NCBI GenBank assembly: GCA_031264185.1
Contig: JAISEL010000080.1
Coordinates: 31,477-95,476, forward strand
From: Deltaproteobacteria bacterium
GTDB taxonomy: Bacteria; Desulfobacterota; Desulfarculia; Adiutricales; Adiutricaceae
Length of the DNA stretch: 64,000 nt
Reading direction: 5' to 3'
Positions 27,147 to 35,762 of the stretch are shown here, piece by piece; the stretch's first letter is position 1, and each line of letters begins with the position of its first letter. Under the pieces are notes generated by a model. It was not told the origin of the DNA. It saw only the letters and a list, made by a program, of their open reading frames with translations, and ran no database searches. The translations under genes and the position numbers were made by a program.

Positions 27147-28823
27147 ATGTCCAATCCTGCGTATGTTAAAGAAGAAAGCCTTAAGTTTCCTGGACATCCG
27201 CCAGCCTTGGCCGAAGTGGAATCGGCCGAGGCTGCCCAGGAAACCGGTCCGGCGGCTGTCTGTCCGGAAGCGGGAGAGCCTCTTATGGCCGTGTTTCCGG
27301 CCTTGGGCCAGCGTCTGGCTGAAAAAAACGGTCTGAACGGGGCTTGCGACTTACTTTTAAATTTCCTCAGGAAGGAGTACAGAACGATTCGGGCGGCGGT
27401 CTGCCTTCTGCATAAGGATTCCGGCCTGTTTATTTTCGGTCGCAGTATTGGATGCCTGTCCGAGGGGGAGGCCCCGGGGCCGGACTGTATAGGGCCGGAC
27501 TTAACCGGCCGGGTCTTTCAGACTGGACAACCTGTTATAATTGGCAGCTCAGATTCTGAACCGGTATTTTTGAACCAGACCAAAACAGCGGGCGGTGAAA
27601 CAGGCCAGGACAGAACGTTTGTCGGCGTTCCCATTGTCATGGGAGGCATGGTTCTGGGCAGTATAAGTTCTGAAGGCTTTTTTCCCGGCAAGTCGGCTCT
27701 GGCCCGGTACGTTGAGACTCTAAGACTGATGGCTGACTTAATGGCTCCGGCTGCTAAACTTTATCTGGTGGAAAAAATTGACAAAGTTCAATGGGAGCGC
27801 CGGGTCCGGTCGCTGGCAGTTGAACTGGGCCGCTTAAAAGAGCGGTACTGTCCAATCGGTCTGGTGGGTTCGTCTGAGGCCATCCAGGAGGTTTATTACC
27901 TGATTCAGAAAGTTGCCGCCCGGAAAACCACGGTCTTATTTTTGGGTGAGCCTGGGGTCGGCAAAGAAACGGCGGCCAATGCCCTTCATTATTACAGTAA
28001 GACTTCAGGACCATTTGTTACGTTTAATTGCTCAGGTTTGGCCGAAAGCCAGGCCGAAGGCGAACTTTTCGGTCACGAAAAAACTTCATTTAACGGGGCC
28101 GCCATTTGCAAAGGACTTTTAGAGACAGCCGATGGTGGCACCGTCTTTTTTGACCACGTAGACCGGCTGCCTTTGGGTGTCCAGACCAAATTACTGAGAG
28201 TTCTTCAGGAACATTGCATTGAAAGGGTCGGAGGCAGCGCTTCCGTTAAGGTTGATATCCGGGTTATTGCGGCTGCTGACAGGGACTTGCGGGAAATGGT
28301 CCGGCTGGGACGGTTCTTGGAAGATCTTTACTACCGGCTCAATGTCTTCCCAATTACGGTTCCGCCCCTTCGGGAAAGAGAAGATGACGTCATAGTCTTA
28401 GCCAAACATTTTCTGGCTCGCTTTGCCGAGGAAACAGGTCAGGCTATAACTGGGTTTGCCCCGACGACTGCAGAACTCCTGAAAGCCTGTCCCTGGCCAG
28501 GCAATGTCCGGGAACTGGAAAATGTCATCCGCAGAGCCGTCATCATGGCCCAGGGATCGGTCATAAGTCCCCACGATCTGCCGCTGTCGGTCAGTACGCC
28601 GGAATTTTTGAAAACCCAGAAGCCTGACAGTCTGGAAAACCGTTTAGCCGGGCTTGAGCGCCAGATGCTGACCGAAGCTTTGCGGATTAACCGCGGTAAT
28701 ATCTCAGCCGCCGCCAAAGAATTGGGTTTGACCAGACGCTCAATGAGCCTTAAGATGAAGAGGCTTAATCTTATTTACCGGGATTTTAGAACCCCCAGGC
28801 TTAAGGAATCAGGGCTGTCTTGA
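27147..28823 (+). CDS. NifA-like GAF/AAA+/Fis protein with altered sigma-54 activator motifs
   Basis: The 558-residue protein has the plan of a NifA-type enhancer-binding protein. A GAF domain lies at about residues 55-205, an AAA+ domain at about 230-470, and a Fis-type HTH at the end (NRGNISAAAKELGLTRRSMS). Walker A is present (GEPGVGKE, about residue 266). Several residues that sigma-54 activators need are changed. The GAFTGA loop that contacts sigma-54 reads TSFNGA (about residues 312-317). Walker B, normally LDE, reads FFDHVD, so the catalytic Glu is His. The R-finger FRED reads FLED. Either the protein no longer activates sigma-54 promoters, or it works as a DNA-binding regulator or antagonist (inference). 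No target operon is adjacent. The ATG at 27147 has only a weak ribosome-binding site. Confidence 0.85.
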   Translation: MSNPAYVKEESLKFPGHPPALAEVESAEAAQETGPAAVCPEAGEPLMAVFPALGQRLAEKNGLNGACDLLLNFLRKEYRTIRAAVCLLHKDSGLFIFGRSIGCLSEGEAPGPDCIGPDLTGRVFQTGQPVIIGSSDSEPVFLNQTKTAGGETGQDRTFVGVPIVMGGMVLGSISSEGFFPGKSALARYVETLRLMADLMAPAAKLYLVEKIDKVQWERRVRSLAVELGRLKERYCPIGLVGSSEAIQEVYYLIQKVAARKTTVLFLGEPGVGKETAANALHYYSKTSGPFVTFNCSGLAESQAEGELFGHEKTSFNGAAICKGLLETADGGTVFFDHVDRLPLGVQTKLLRVLQEHCIERVGGSASVKVDIRVIAAADRDLREMVRLGRFLEDLYYRLNVFPITVPPLREREDDVIVLAKHFLARFAEETGQAITGFAPTTAELLKACPWPGNVRELENVIRRAVIMAQGSVISPHDLPLSVSTPEFLKTQKPDSLENRLAGLERQMLTEALRINRGNISAAAKELGLTRRSMSLKMKRLNLIYRDFRTPRLKESGLS

Positions 28824-29358
28824 AGATGCCTTTATGTTCAATAGAATAGTTTTTAATATTGACACAGGCTCTATGTCCGGCAGGGTCGGTCTTTGGGTTT
28901 TATTTTGCGGTATCCGGCCTGAAGATGAGGTTTCAGATGCTGAAATTAAGAATTTAACGGCTACTGGCATCTTGATATGGCCGGAGAAGGGATGCCGGGG
29001 ATTGCTCAAGCAAACGGATTGCCCGGCACCTATGGATTCCTCATGAATAGACATACTCCGTGGGCGGGCAGAGCCGAAACGCTTTAGCGGTGTTTTTATG
29101 TATAATTCATACTCTTTTACGTTTAAACATGGAAAAATTTGGAAACCGAAATAAAGGCTATGGCAGTGTTTTCTGTTTTTTAATGGTAAATAGTTCGGAA
29201 TAAAACATGATTGAATTATTTTTAAGAACAAAAAAGTCATGCAGTTAATTTTGATGATCGCTTCGTATCAACGCTTTTGACAATTTCTTAACTGATGAAA
29301 CTTTGACCTTTGGTCTGGCGGGCTTATGACAGACGGTTAAGCCGCCGGAGGGATGACA
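28824..29358. other. Intergenic region without a supported gene
   Basis: A minus-strand frame of 143 codons (28809-29240) overlaps the end of the regulator gene. It shows no domain, signal or ribosome-binding site and is judged a chance frame. No RNA is recognised. Confidence 0.4.
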
Positions 29359-29671
29359 ATGGCTATTAAGCACGATGTTTTGATTGGGCAAGCTGAAGTT
29401 CGGGAAAGAATCCATGTTTCACGGCCAACTATTACCCCGGCGGATAATTTTGATACAAACAAGTCACCATAAGGTAAAATTAATAAAGAAATAGATTATC
29501 ATAATAATCCGCCGAGGTAATATCTTTAGGTTAATGGCAAAAGGGATGTTTCCGCAGGGTATCAGGTTTGGCCGGCGGACCCTGTGGTCTCTCAACGCCG
29601 CTGAACAGTGGATGGCAGATTCGCAAAAGGAAGCTGACAAAGCTTACGAATCGCGCAAGCTGTCTAAATAA
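29359..29671 (+). pseudogene. AlpA-like HTH regulator split by a MITE
   Basis: Two pieces of one small gene flank the MITE at 29430-29522. The 5' piece (ATG at 29359, GGAGG eight bases upstream) encodes MAIKHDVLIGQAEVRERIHV plus SRPT. The 3' piece encodes IFRLMAKGMFPQGIRFGRR, then TLWSLNAAEQWMADSQ and a basic tail, with stop TAA at 29669-29671. If the element and one copy of the TA duplication are removed, the frame joins exactly and gives a 73-residue protein. It has the AlpA/HTH_17 winged-helix pattern (SRPTIFRLMxKGxFPQGIRFGRR). AlpA proteins are small DNA-binding regulators or excisionases of prophages and integrative elements. No integrase is visible nearby, so the parent element is otherwise gone. 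Confidence 0.88.
29430..29522. mobile_element. IS630-type MITE (copy 3) inserted in the alpA-like gene
   Basis: A 93-bp element bounded by TA (29430-29431 and 29521-29522). The left terminus is TATTACCCCGGCGGATAATT and the right terminus ends AATCCGCCGAGGTAATA. The interior TAGATTATCATAATAATCC matches the transposase-distal end of the IS630 element at 39.6 kb. The host frame is restored by removing the element with one TA, which proves the target duplication. Confidence 0.92.
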
Positions 29672-30531
29672 CCGGCCCAAAACAGCCTCATAGCCCGGCG
29701 GCAGTCTAAATGAACGGCTTTATTAAATACCGCCCGGCTGCCGCCGGAGCCGTGAGCCGGTCGCTTTTCAATTAAATCCGGCTTAAAGCTATTTTCGTTT
29801 AATATTATGCTGGCCGTTGCCCCGAAGCTGTGGGGGATAATTTAATTTCTGCAGTCTTCCGGCTAGAGCGGAAAAACAGGCAAAGCGGAATAAATAGCCT
29901 CTGAACTATTCCCGAGAGAGACGATCGCCCCCATGACAGATACTGAGGGTTTAAAGAACATCAACCGACCTGGCGGCTTAAGAATTGATCTTTCGGTTTT
30001 GGCCAAGCGGATTCCCCGGCCAGGAATTTCAGACTTTGTTTCCGGTTTAGCCTGAAAAGGCATACCAAGGTTCAGAGACAGACCTGGCTTATAAATATTG
30101 GTTTCTGACTGAGACTTAAAATTGCCTTTCCCTTTCAGGGGAGTCAGCCTTTAAAAGGCGAAGCTGACTGACTTTTCCGGTCTTGGAAAAATATTTCAAT
30201 TTGCAGATAATTACAGTAAAAGCAGGTTGAAATCAGCGGCCGCGAAATCGGCAGAAAGCCTGAAGCCTTTAATTTCTTTAAAAACAAAAAGTCCCCCGAA
30301 ATAATTTAACATGTCCTTGTTTATATCAATTTATATCTGAATCTGTTCCTGCTGTTTTTGGGGAAAGAAGTATTCTTTGCGGCCGGCTTACAAAAGCCCT
30401 CTTTTATGACGAAGCCAGTCTCGGTGTCTGCTTTTTCTTAGAAGCAGAGGGATATTTTAATCCGGTCCGGCTGTTTGCTATAATCAGGCCGGCGGGCCCG
30501 GCGAGGTCCGCCTGTCTGGAGGGAGGTCAAT
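29672..30531. other. 860-base region without a supported gene
   Basis: No domain-bearing frame is seen. The region just before 30532 has a GC-rich leader and a strong ribosome-binding site for the aldo/keto reductase. I see no MITE or tRNA. Confidence 0.4.
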
Positions 30532-31389
30532 ATGTCCGGCGCCTGTCCGGGGGAGGCTGTCTTAAAAAGCGGCTATATTATGCCTCGCCTGGGCCTGGGA
30601 CTGTGGGGACCCAGAGAAGGGCCTGAGGCCCGGCGGGCCGTTCTGGCGGCCGTCGAAGCCGGCTACCGTCTTTTCGATACCGCCTCGGTTTACGAAAACG
30701 AAAAGTCAGTCGGTCTGGGCCTTAAAGAAAGCGGCCTGAAAAGAGCCGACTATTTTGTGACCGGGAAAGTCTGGAACGACTCTCAGGGCCCTGACGCTCC
30801 TAAAACGGCCCTTAAAAAAAGCCTGGCTAATCTGGGTTTAGATTATCTGGACCTTTACCTGATTCACTGGCCGGTGGCCTCTTCAGGCCCGCCGACCTGG
30901 CAGGCTTTAGAAAGCCTGAGAAAAGAAAATCTGGTCCGCTCCGTAGGTTTAGCCAATTACTCTCCCGAACAGCTTAAAAAACTTTATGAAGAGACCGGCC
31001 TTTGTCCCGATGTCTGGCAGACAGAACTGCATCCCTTCCGGCATCAGGTTCAGGCTGTCGAGCTGGCCGCTGAACTGGGTATTAAAATAATGGCGGCCTG
31101 TCCTTTGGCCCGGGGCCGCCTGCGGAAAAACCAGATCATCGGCCGTCTGGCCAGAAAATACCAAAAAACTCCGGCCCAGATTATCCTTCGTTGGGGCTGG
31201 CAAATGGGCTGGACTTTAATACCAAAATCAGTCCGGCCGGAGCGCATTAGGGAGAACGCCGGGATTTTTGATTTTTTCCTGGAGGAAAAGGATCTCTCGG
31301 CTATCAGCCGTCTCAATCAGGACCAAAGCGTTTTGAAACCGCCTTTTTTCTTTGACCGGGAAGGTTATGTTCTGGGCCATCAGACTTAA
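30532..31389 (+). CDS. Aldo/keto reductase
   Basis: The 285-residue NAD(P)H-dependent oxidoreductase belongs to the aldo/keto reductase superfamily and should reduce aldehydes or ketones in the cytoplasm. The catalytic tetrad is visible: Asp in LFDTASVY, Tyr in YENEKSVG, Lys in VTGKVWND, His in LIHWPV. The cofactor phosphate-binding end is IPKSVRPERIRENAGIFDF. Length is close to the bacterial AKR5 type (2,5-diketo-gluconate reductase-like). GGAGGGAGG lies before the ATG. The substrate is not predictable. The gene converges with the ABC ATPase gene without a clear terminator between them. Confidence 0.92.
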   Translation: MSGACPGEAVLKSGYIMPRLGLGLWGPREGPEARRAVLAAVEAGYRLFDTASVYENEKSVGLGLKESGLKRADYFVTGKVWNDSQGPDAPKTALKKSLANLGLDYLDLYLIHWPVASSGPPTWQALESLRKENLVRSVGLANYSPEQLKKLYEETGLCPDVWQTELHPFRHQVQAVELAAELGIKIMAACPLARGRLRKNQIIGRLARKYQKTPAQIILRWGWQMGWTLIPKSVRPERIRENAGIFDFFLEEKDLSAISRLNQDQSVLKPPFFFDREGYVLGHQT

Positions 31390-31412
31390 TTTAGCGGCTG
31401 ATTTCCTTCCGG

Positions 31413-32216
31413 CTATTCTACATAGGCCAAATAGCGGCCTTTGGGGGTCTTTTCAATCTTAAAGGGCAAATCGTAGGCCAGAGTCAGATTGTCCGAAGTT
31501 AAGGTGCTTTCAATAGGCCCCTGGGTTACGGACCGGCCGCCTTTAATCAGTAAAACATGGCTGACGAAAGGCCCGATTTCCTGGATGGAGTGGGTGGTCA
31601 GGATCACGGTCGGGGCCTCGGGTCCGGTGGCCAGCCGGTTAACCAGGTTCAGAAACTGCTCCCGTCCGCCCATATCCAGATTAGAGATAGGTTCATCCAG
31701 AATTAAAAGCTTGGGCTTGGTCATAGCCGCCCTGGCCAGAAGGGTTCTTTGTCTTTCCCCGGAAGACAGAAGACCGAAAGGCCGGTCAAAAATCTTAATT
31801 AAGCCGAATTCCTCGGCTACAATTTTGGCCTCCCGGATCATTTCCAAAGACGGCTCGACATAAAGCCCCAAAGAAGCCAGAGGCCCGGAGAGGATGGTGT
31901 CAAGTAAAGTGACGTGTCCGGGCATGAGATCGGCTAAAGCCTGAGAAACCCAGCCTATCCGGCGCCTGAGCTGCCTTAAGTCCACCCGGCCCAGGAGATG
32001 GCCTAAGACAGTCACCCGGCCTTCTGTGGGCCAGATATAGCCGGTGGCCAGCCTTAAAATCAACGTTTTTCCGGCCCCGTTCTGGCCCAAAAGGGCCCAG
32101 TGCTGGCCAGGCCGGACGGACCAGCTGACGTCGTCTAAAAGTTTATTAGGTCCGCGGCGGAGTTCCACCCCGGCTAACTCCAGGATCTTCTCGGGGTCAT
32201 ATGGCGGTCTGGTCAT
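31413..32216 (-). CDS. ABC transporter ATP-binding protein (YlmA/ModF-like)
   Basis: The 267-residue ABC ATPase has Walker A LLGQNGAGKTLILR, a Q-loop, the signature LLSSGERQRTLLARA, Walker B LLILDEPISNLD, and the switch His in ILTTHSIQEI. The sequence pattern (ELAGVELRRGPNKLLDDVSW, WVSQALADLM) resembles stand-alone YlmA/ModF-type ATPases. No permease or binding protein lies next to it, so its partner is unknown. The ATG at 32216 is short of the divergent GNAT gene by about 130 bases. Confidence 0.88.
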   Translation of the reverse strand: MTRPPYDPEKILELAGVELRRGPNKLLDDVSWSVRPGQHWALLGQNGAGKTLILRLATGYIWPTEGRVTVLGHLLGRVDLRQLRRRIGWVSQALADLMPGHVTLLDTILSGPLASLGLYVEPSLEMIREAKIVAEEFGLIKIFDRPFGLLSSGERQRTLLARAAMTKPKLLILDEPISNLDMGGREQFLNLVNRLATGPEAPTVILTTHSIQEIGPFVSHVLLIKGGRSVTQGPIESTLTSDNLTLAYDLPFKIEKTPKGRYLAYVE

Positions 32217-32343
32217 TTTTTTAAGTAGCTTTCAGGGTAAGGAAGTAAGAAATAAGCCCTTCCCAAAAAGGGCCGACTGGACTAAACTGGATCTTTCCCG
32301 GATAAAAAAGGATAAATATCCCCGGCCGGGCAGGACTAAAAAT

Positions 32344-32808
32344 ATGTTTGAACTTCGCAAGGCCCGGGTCGATGATATTCCGGATATTTATCTGCTGTTA
32401 AGGCTCCTGGCCCAGAAAGGCCTTTTGCTGCCCCGGAGCTACGCCAACCTTTACGAGATGGTCCAGACTCTTTTTGTGGCCAAACAGAAAGATAAGCCGG
32501 CAGTTCTGGCCGGCACGGCCTCTCTTCAGGTGGCCTGGGAAGATTTGGCCGAGGTCCGCTCTTTGGCCGTACCCGAGGAGTTCCGGGGTCACGGCCTGGG
32601 CCGTGATTTGACTTTGGCTCTTGAGACTGAAGCCCGGGCTTTAAGGGTCCAGAGGATGTTTGTCTTGACCTATGTCCCGGAATTTTTCGAAAAACTCGGC
32701 TACCGTCAGGTGGCTTTGGATACTCTGCCCCAGAAGATTTGGTCGGTATGCTTTAACTGTGTCCATTACCCCAACTGCCAGGAAATAGCGCTGGTTAAAG
32801 ATTTTTAG
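32344..32808 (+). CDS. N-acetylglutamate synthase-like GNAT acetyltransferase
   Basis: The 154-residue GNAT protein matches the short, stand-alone N-acetylglutamate synthase type found in deltaproteobacteria. It has RKARVDDIPDIYLLLRLLAQ, KGLLLPRS, AWEDLAEVRSLAVPEEFRGH with the acetyl-CoA loop GHGLGR, and FVLTYVPEFFEKLGYRQV. The Cys-containing tail CFNCVHYPNCQEIA is characteristic. It would make N-acetylglutamate for arginine synthesis from glutamate and acetyl-CoA. The ATG at 32344 has AGGA upstream; the longer frame to 32044 is antisense to the ABC gene and is rejected. A small inverted repeat (TTTAGGC/GCCTAAA) overlaps its stop. Confidence 0.85.
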   Translation: MFELRKARVDDIPDIYLLLRLLAQKGLLLPRSYANLYEMVQTLFVAKQKDKPAVLAGTASLQVAWEDLAEVRSLAVPEEFRGHGLGRDLTLALETEARALRVQRMFVLTYVPEFFEKLGYRQVALDTLPQKIWSVCFNCVHYPNCQEIALVKDF

Positions 32809-32835
32809 GCCGGAGCCTAAATCGCAATCGGATTG

Positions 32836-33384
32836 TTAAAACAGCGTCCGGGTATCTTTGGGTTCCAGTTTTTCTATCTCTTCCACGGTCGGCAGAGCTT
32901 TCAGATCAGAAAGCCCGTATGTTTCCAGAAATCTGTCCGTGGTCCCGTATAGCATGGGTCGTCCGGGCAGATTGTCATCGCGCCGGGTTATTTTAATAAG
33001 ATCTTTTTCCAATAAGGTCCTAATCACCCCCCCGGAGTCCACGCCCCGGATCTTTTCCACCTCGGCTCTTAAAATAGGCTGGCGGTAAGCGATAACGGCC
33101 AGAGTTTCGGTGGCCGAACGGGACAGGGTGTGGGCCGTTTTTTTCTTCAGCCTTAAAACGTAAGGCGCCAGGCCGGGCTTGGTCCGGAACTGATAACCGC
33201 CGGCCACGAGACTTAGGGAAAAAGCCCGGTTCAGGTCATCGTACTCGTTAATCAGGCTTTCCACCTCCTGCTCTATACTTTCAGTACTTATGTTATCGGC
33301 GGCTGCTTCGGCCAGTTTTTCCAGGCTTAAAGGTCCGTCGGCCACAAACAGAAGTCCTTCGACAATGGTCTTTAAAGGCAGCAT
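32836..33384 (-). CDS. scpB: Segregation and condensation protein B
   Basis: The 182-residue ScpB kleisin-associated protein has two winged-helix domains. Signature segments are TIVEGLLFVADGPLSLEKL at the start and the family box SRSATETLAVIAYRQPILRA, then EKIRGVDSGGVIRTLLEKDL. It binds ScpA and SMC in the condensin complex for chromosome segregation. I chose the ATG at 33384 with AGGA seven bases upstream; a TTG at 33390 is too near that site. It lies 33 bases after scpA in a minus-strand unit. Confidence 0.95.
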   Translation of the reverse strand: MLPLKTIVEGLLFVADGPLSLEKLAEAAADNISTESIEQEVESLINEYDDLNRAFSLSLVAGGYQFRTKPGLAPYVLRLKKKTAHTLSRSATETLAVIAYRQPILRAEVEKIRGVDSGGVIRTLLEKDLIKITRRDDNLPGRPMLYGTTDRFLETYGLSDLKALPTVEEIEKLEPKDTRTLF

Positions 33385-33417
33385 TTTCAATTCCTGCTAA
33401 TTAAATCGGATATATTA

Positions 33418-34194
33418 TTACCGGTAATCCAGCTGCTCTGGTTCCAGAGTCTTGGCCTCGGGATCGGCCAGCCACATTCTGGGTCCGGTAAAATCGGTTT
33501 CCGTCTGCTGGTACAGGCGCAGGAAACCGGTCCTGGCCAGCTCCAAAATGGCCAGAAAACTTAAAGCCACTTCCAGGGCGTTCTGGGATTGGCGGACCAG
33601 TTCCCGAAAGTTGGAACTTTTTATTTCCAGAAGGTAGGCTCTTATTTCGGCCAGTCTCTGGCCGATAGTTTTGGTTTCTATCTTAAACTGCAAAAGGGTT
33701 TCTTCTTTTTCCTGCCGGCTGGCCAGTTCATGCCAGGCCTGGATGAGATCGAACAGAGTCGACTGGATGCGGTTATCAATAAAGCTGATGTCCCCGGCCT
33801 CCTCGTTTTCGCCCCGGGTAAAGACATCCCTGTTTAAAACCGGCCTTTGGTCCAGAACCTGGGCCACGGATTTCATCTGGGCGTACTCAAGCAGCGGTCC
33901 GGTCAGTTCCTCCCGGGGATCTTCGGCCGGCTGGCCTTCTATTTCCAGTCTGGGCAGCAGAAGGCGGCTTTTTATATTAGTTAAAGTGGCGGCCATGACT
34001 AAAAAATCTCCGGCTGCATCCAAATCCGTCCGGTCCATCAAATCAAGATATTCTAAGTACTGCCCGGTGATCAAAGACATGGGAATGTCATTGATATCGA
34101 CTTTATTTTTGTCAATCAGATGGAGCAGCAGATCCAGAGGCCCCTCGTAAATGCCGTCCTGGACTTCCAGGGTTATGTGCAGTGAATCAGGCAT
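33418..34194 (-). CDS. scpA: Segregation and condensation protein A
   Basis: The 258-residue kleisin ScpA links the SMC heads in the bacterial condensin. Family features are YEGPLDLLLHLIDKNKVDIN, DIPMSLITGQYLEYLDLM, and FLVMAATLTNIKSRLLLP in the N-terminal half. The C-terminal winged helix ends with SFLAILELARTGFLRLYQ. The ATG overlaps the stop of the upstream M50 protease gene by one base (TGATG), indicating translational coupling. scpB follows. Confidence 0.95.
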   Translation of the reverse strand: MPDSLHITLEVQDGIYEGPLDLLLHLIDKNKVDINDIPMSLITGQYLEYLDLMDRTDLDAAGDFLVMAATLTNIKSRLLLPRLEIEGQPAEDPREELTGPLLEYAQMKSVAQVLDQRPVLNRDVFTRGENEEAGDISFIDNRIQSTLFDLIQAWHELASRQEKEETLLQFKIETKTIGQRLAEIRAYLLEIKSSNFRELVRQSQNALEVALSFLAILELARTGFLRLYQQTETDFTGPRMWLADPEAKTLEPEQLDYR

Positions 34195-34823
34195 CAGGAA
34201 AGAAGCACTTTGGCGAAAAAAGTAAATATGGGGCTGATGATCGGTCTCAGCATTCCGGTGGCGGACATGATCAAAAGAATAATAAAGCCGATAAAACTGT
34301 AGCGGTGAATTTCATAGACCAGCCTGGACGGCAGGAAATAGGCCACAATATTGAAGCCGTCCAAGGGCGGCCAGGGAATCATGTTGAAAATGGCCAGCCC
34401 CAGATTGATTAAAACCCCTAAAAAACACATGCTGGCCAGAGGTTCGGCCGCCCAGGAGGGGAACAGGGCCAAAAACCACTCAAAAAAACCCAGCTTGAAG
34501 CCCATGGCCAGAATAAAGGCCAGGATAAAATTAGCCGCCGGACCGGCCAGAGCCACCAGAGACATGTCCCGCATGGGATTGCGGAAATTCCGGGGATCGA
34601 CCGGAACCGGCTTGGCCCAGCCGATAAAACTGGTCATCAGTAAGACCAGAGTGCCTAAGAGATCCATGTGCTTGAAAGGATTAAAAGTCAGACGGCCGGC
34701 TCTGGCCGCCGTATCGTCTCCCAGGCGGTTGGCTGCCCAGCCGTGAGCGTATTCATGGCAGGTCAGTCCCATAAGCAGAAACGGGACTATTACGGCCAGC
34801 CTTTGGGGGTTAAAATCAAACAT
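34194..34823 (-). CDS. Site-2 protease family (M50) membrane metalloprotease
   Basis: The 209-residue integral membrane zinc protease of the M50/S2P family has the zinc motif LTCHEYAHG (HExxH) in the first helix and the second site in FNMIPWPPLDGFN (NxxPxxxLDG). The length and lack of a PDZ domain match the short bacterial type typically found next to scpA. It should cut transmembrane substrates inside the bilayer; the substrate is unknown. The ATG at 34823 has TAGGAA upstream. It is co-transcribed with scpA and scpB and probably with the methyltransferase gene 13 bases upstream. Confidence 0.9.
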   Translation of the reverse strand: MFDFNPQRLAVIVPFLLMGLTCHEYAHGWAANRLGDDTAARAGRLTFNPFKHMDLLGTLVLLMTSFIGWAKPVPVDPRNFRNPMRDMSLVALAGPAANFILAFILAMGFKLGFFEWFLALFPSWAAEPLASMCFLGVLINLGLAIFNMIPWPPLDGFNIVAYFLPSRLVYEIHRYSFIGFIILLIMSATGMLRPIISPIFTFFAKVLLS

Positions 34824-34836
34824 ATAAGTTCCTAAG

Positions 34837-35463
34837 TCAAAAGGGTCCAGGGTCTTTCCGAACAGAGGCCAGAAGAAGATGTCCGCCTTTACGGGTTACT
34901 ATGTCCGCCCGTGAAAGTTTTAAATCTCCGGTTCGGGATAAAAGCCTGATTAAGCTGTCCTGCCTTATCCCCGGCCAGGCTATGGTACAGGATCCGCCCG
35001 GTCTTAACAGAACGGACACGGTTTTTAAAAGATCCCCCAAATCCCCGGCCAGTTCCTGGCGCTGGAGTCTTCGGTCATAATTGGGGCTCATCCTGGACTT
35101 GACCGGAAACCAGGGCGGGTTACAAATAATATAATCTAATGAGCCGCCCAAACTGTCCGGGGTTAAATCACGCCAGTCGGACCAGACAGGTGTCAGTCTG
35201 GCTAAATGTTGGGAATTTTTAATATTAAAAGCCAGATATTTTTCAAAAATGAAGTTTTTTTCTATAAAAAATAGTTTTTTTATCCCCAAAAGCAGAGCTT
35301 TATTTAAAGCTTCCAGCCCCACCACCCCGCAGCCGCAGCCCAGATCGGCCGCCCGGCCGTTAGGGAGAAATTTAGGCGCCCGCAAGGCCAGGAGGACAGA
35401 ATCTTCGGAAAAATGAAGACCCGGAGGCTGGAGGTAGTCCGGGTCATAACTCAATAGGGTCAC
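34837..35463 (-). CDS. tRNA1(Val) adenine-N6 methyltransferase-like protein
   Basis: The 208-residue SAM-dependent methyltransferase has motif I AADLGCGCGVVGLEALN and the N6-adenine catalytic motif NPPW (IICNPPWFP). It belongs to the TrmN6/YfiC group, whose E. coli member methylates A37 of tRNA1(Val). The start is a GTG at 35463 with GGAG about ten bases upstream. It is the first gene of a four-gene minus-strand unit with the M50 protease, scpA and scpB, an arrangement common in this phylum. The target RNA is inferred only. Confidence 0.82.
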   Translation of the reverse strand: MTLLSYDPDYLQPPGLHFSEDSVLLALRAPKFLPNGRAADLGCGCGVVGLEALNKALLLGIKKLFFIEKNFIFEKYLAFNIKNSQHLARLTPVWSDWRDLTPDSLGGSLDYIICNPPWFPVKSRMSPNYDRRLQRQELAGDLGDLLKTVSVLLRPGGSCTIAWPGIRQDSLIRLLSRTGDLKLSRADIVTRKGGHLLLASVRKDPGPF

Positions 35464-35762
35464 AGGGGGTTGCTCCGGCCGGTGCTGGAGAAATAAGCCT
35501 TTATACCATATGGAAGGTATTTTGGCAAAAAAACTCAGAATATTGTCGGCGCTTTTTTGAAGGGATCTTCTGGGGAAACTGAGGGTATGATAAATTAGTT
35601 CAGGAAGCTATTTCAGGTCCGATTCGGGACAGAATTCAGGGGCTAAAACCGGTCATTTTGGCGGATAAGTAACATGTCCAGAAACTGTCCTGCTCAAGGT
35701 TAGCTATTTTAGGGCTATTTTGGTATAAAGACGCTACTATGTGTTGACACAAGAGGTAGACA

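Noticed and set aside
28809..29240. Minus-strand open frame of 143 codons
   Set aside because: No ribosome-binding site, no domain, composition unlike real genes, and it overlaps the end of a well-supported gene.
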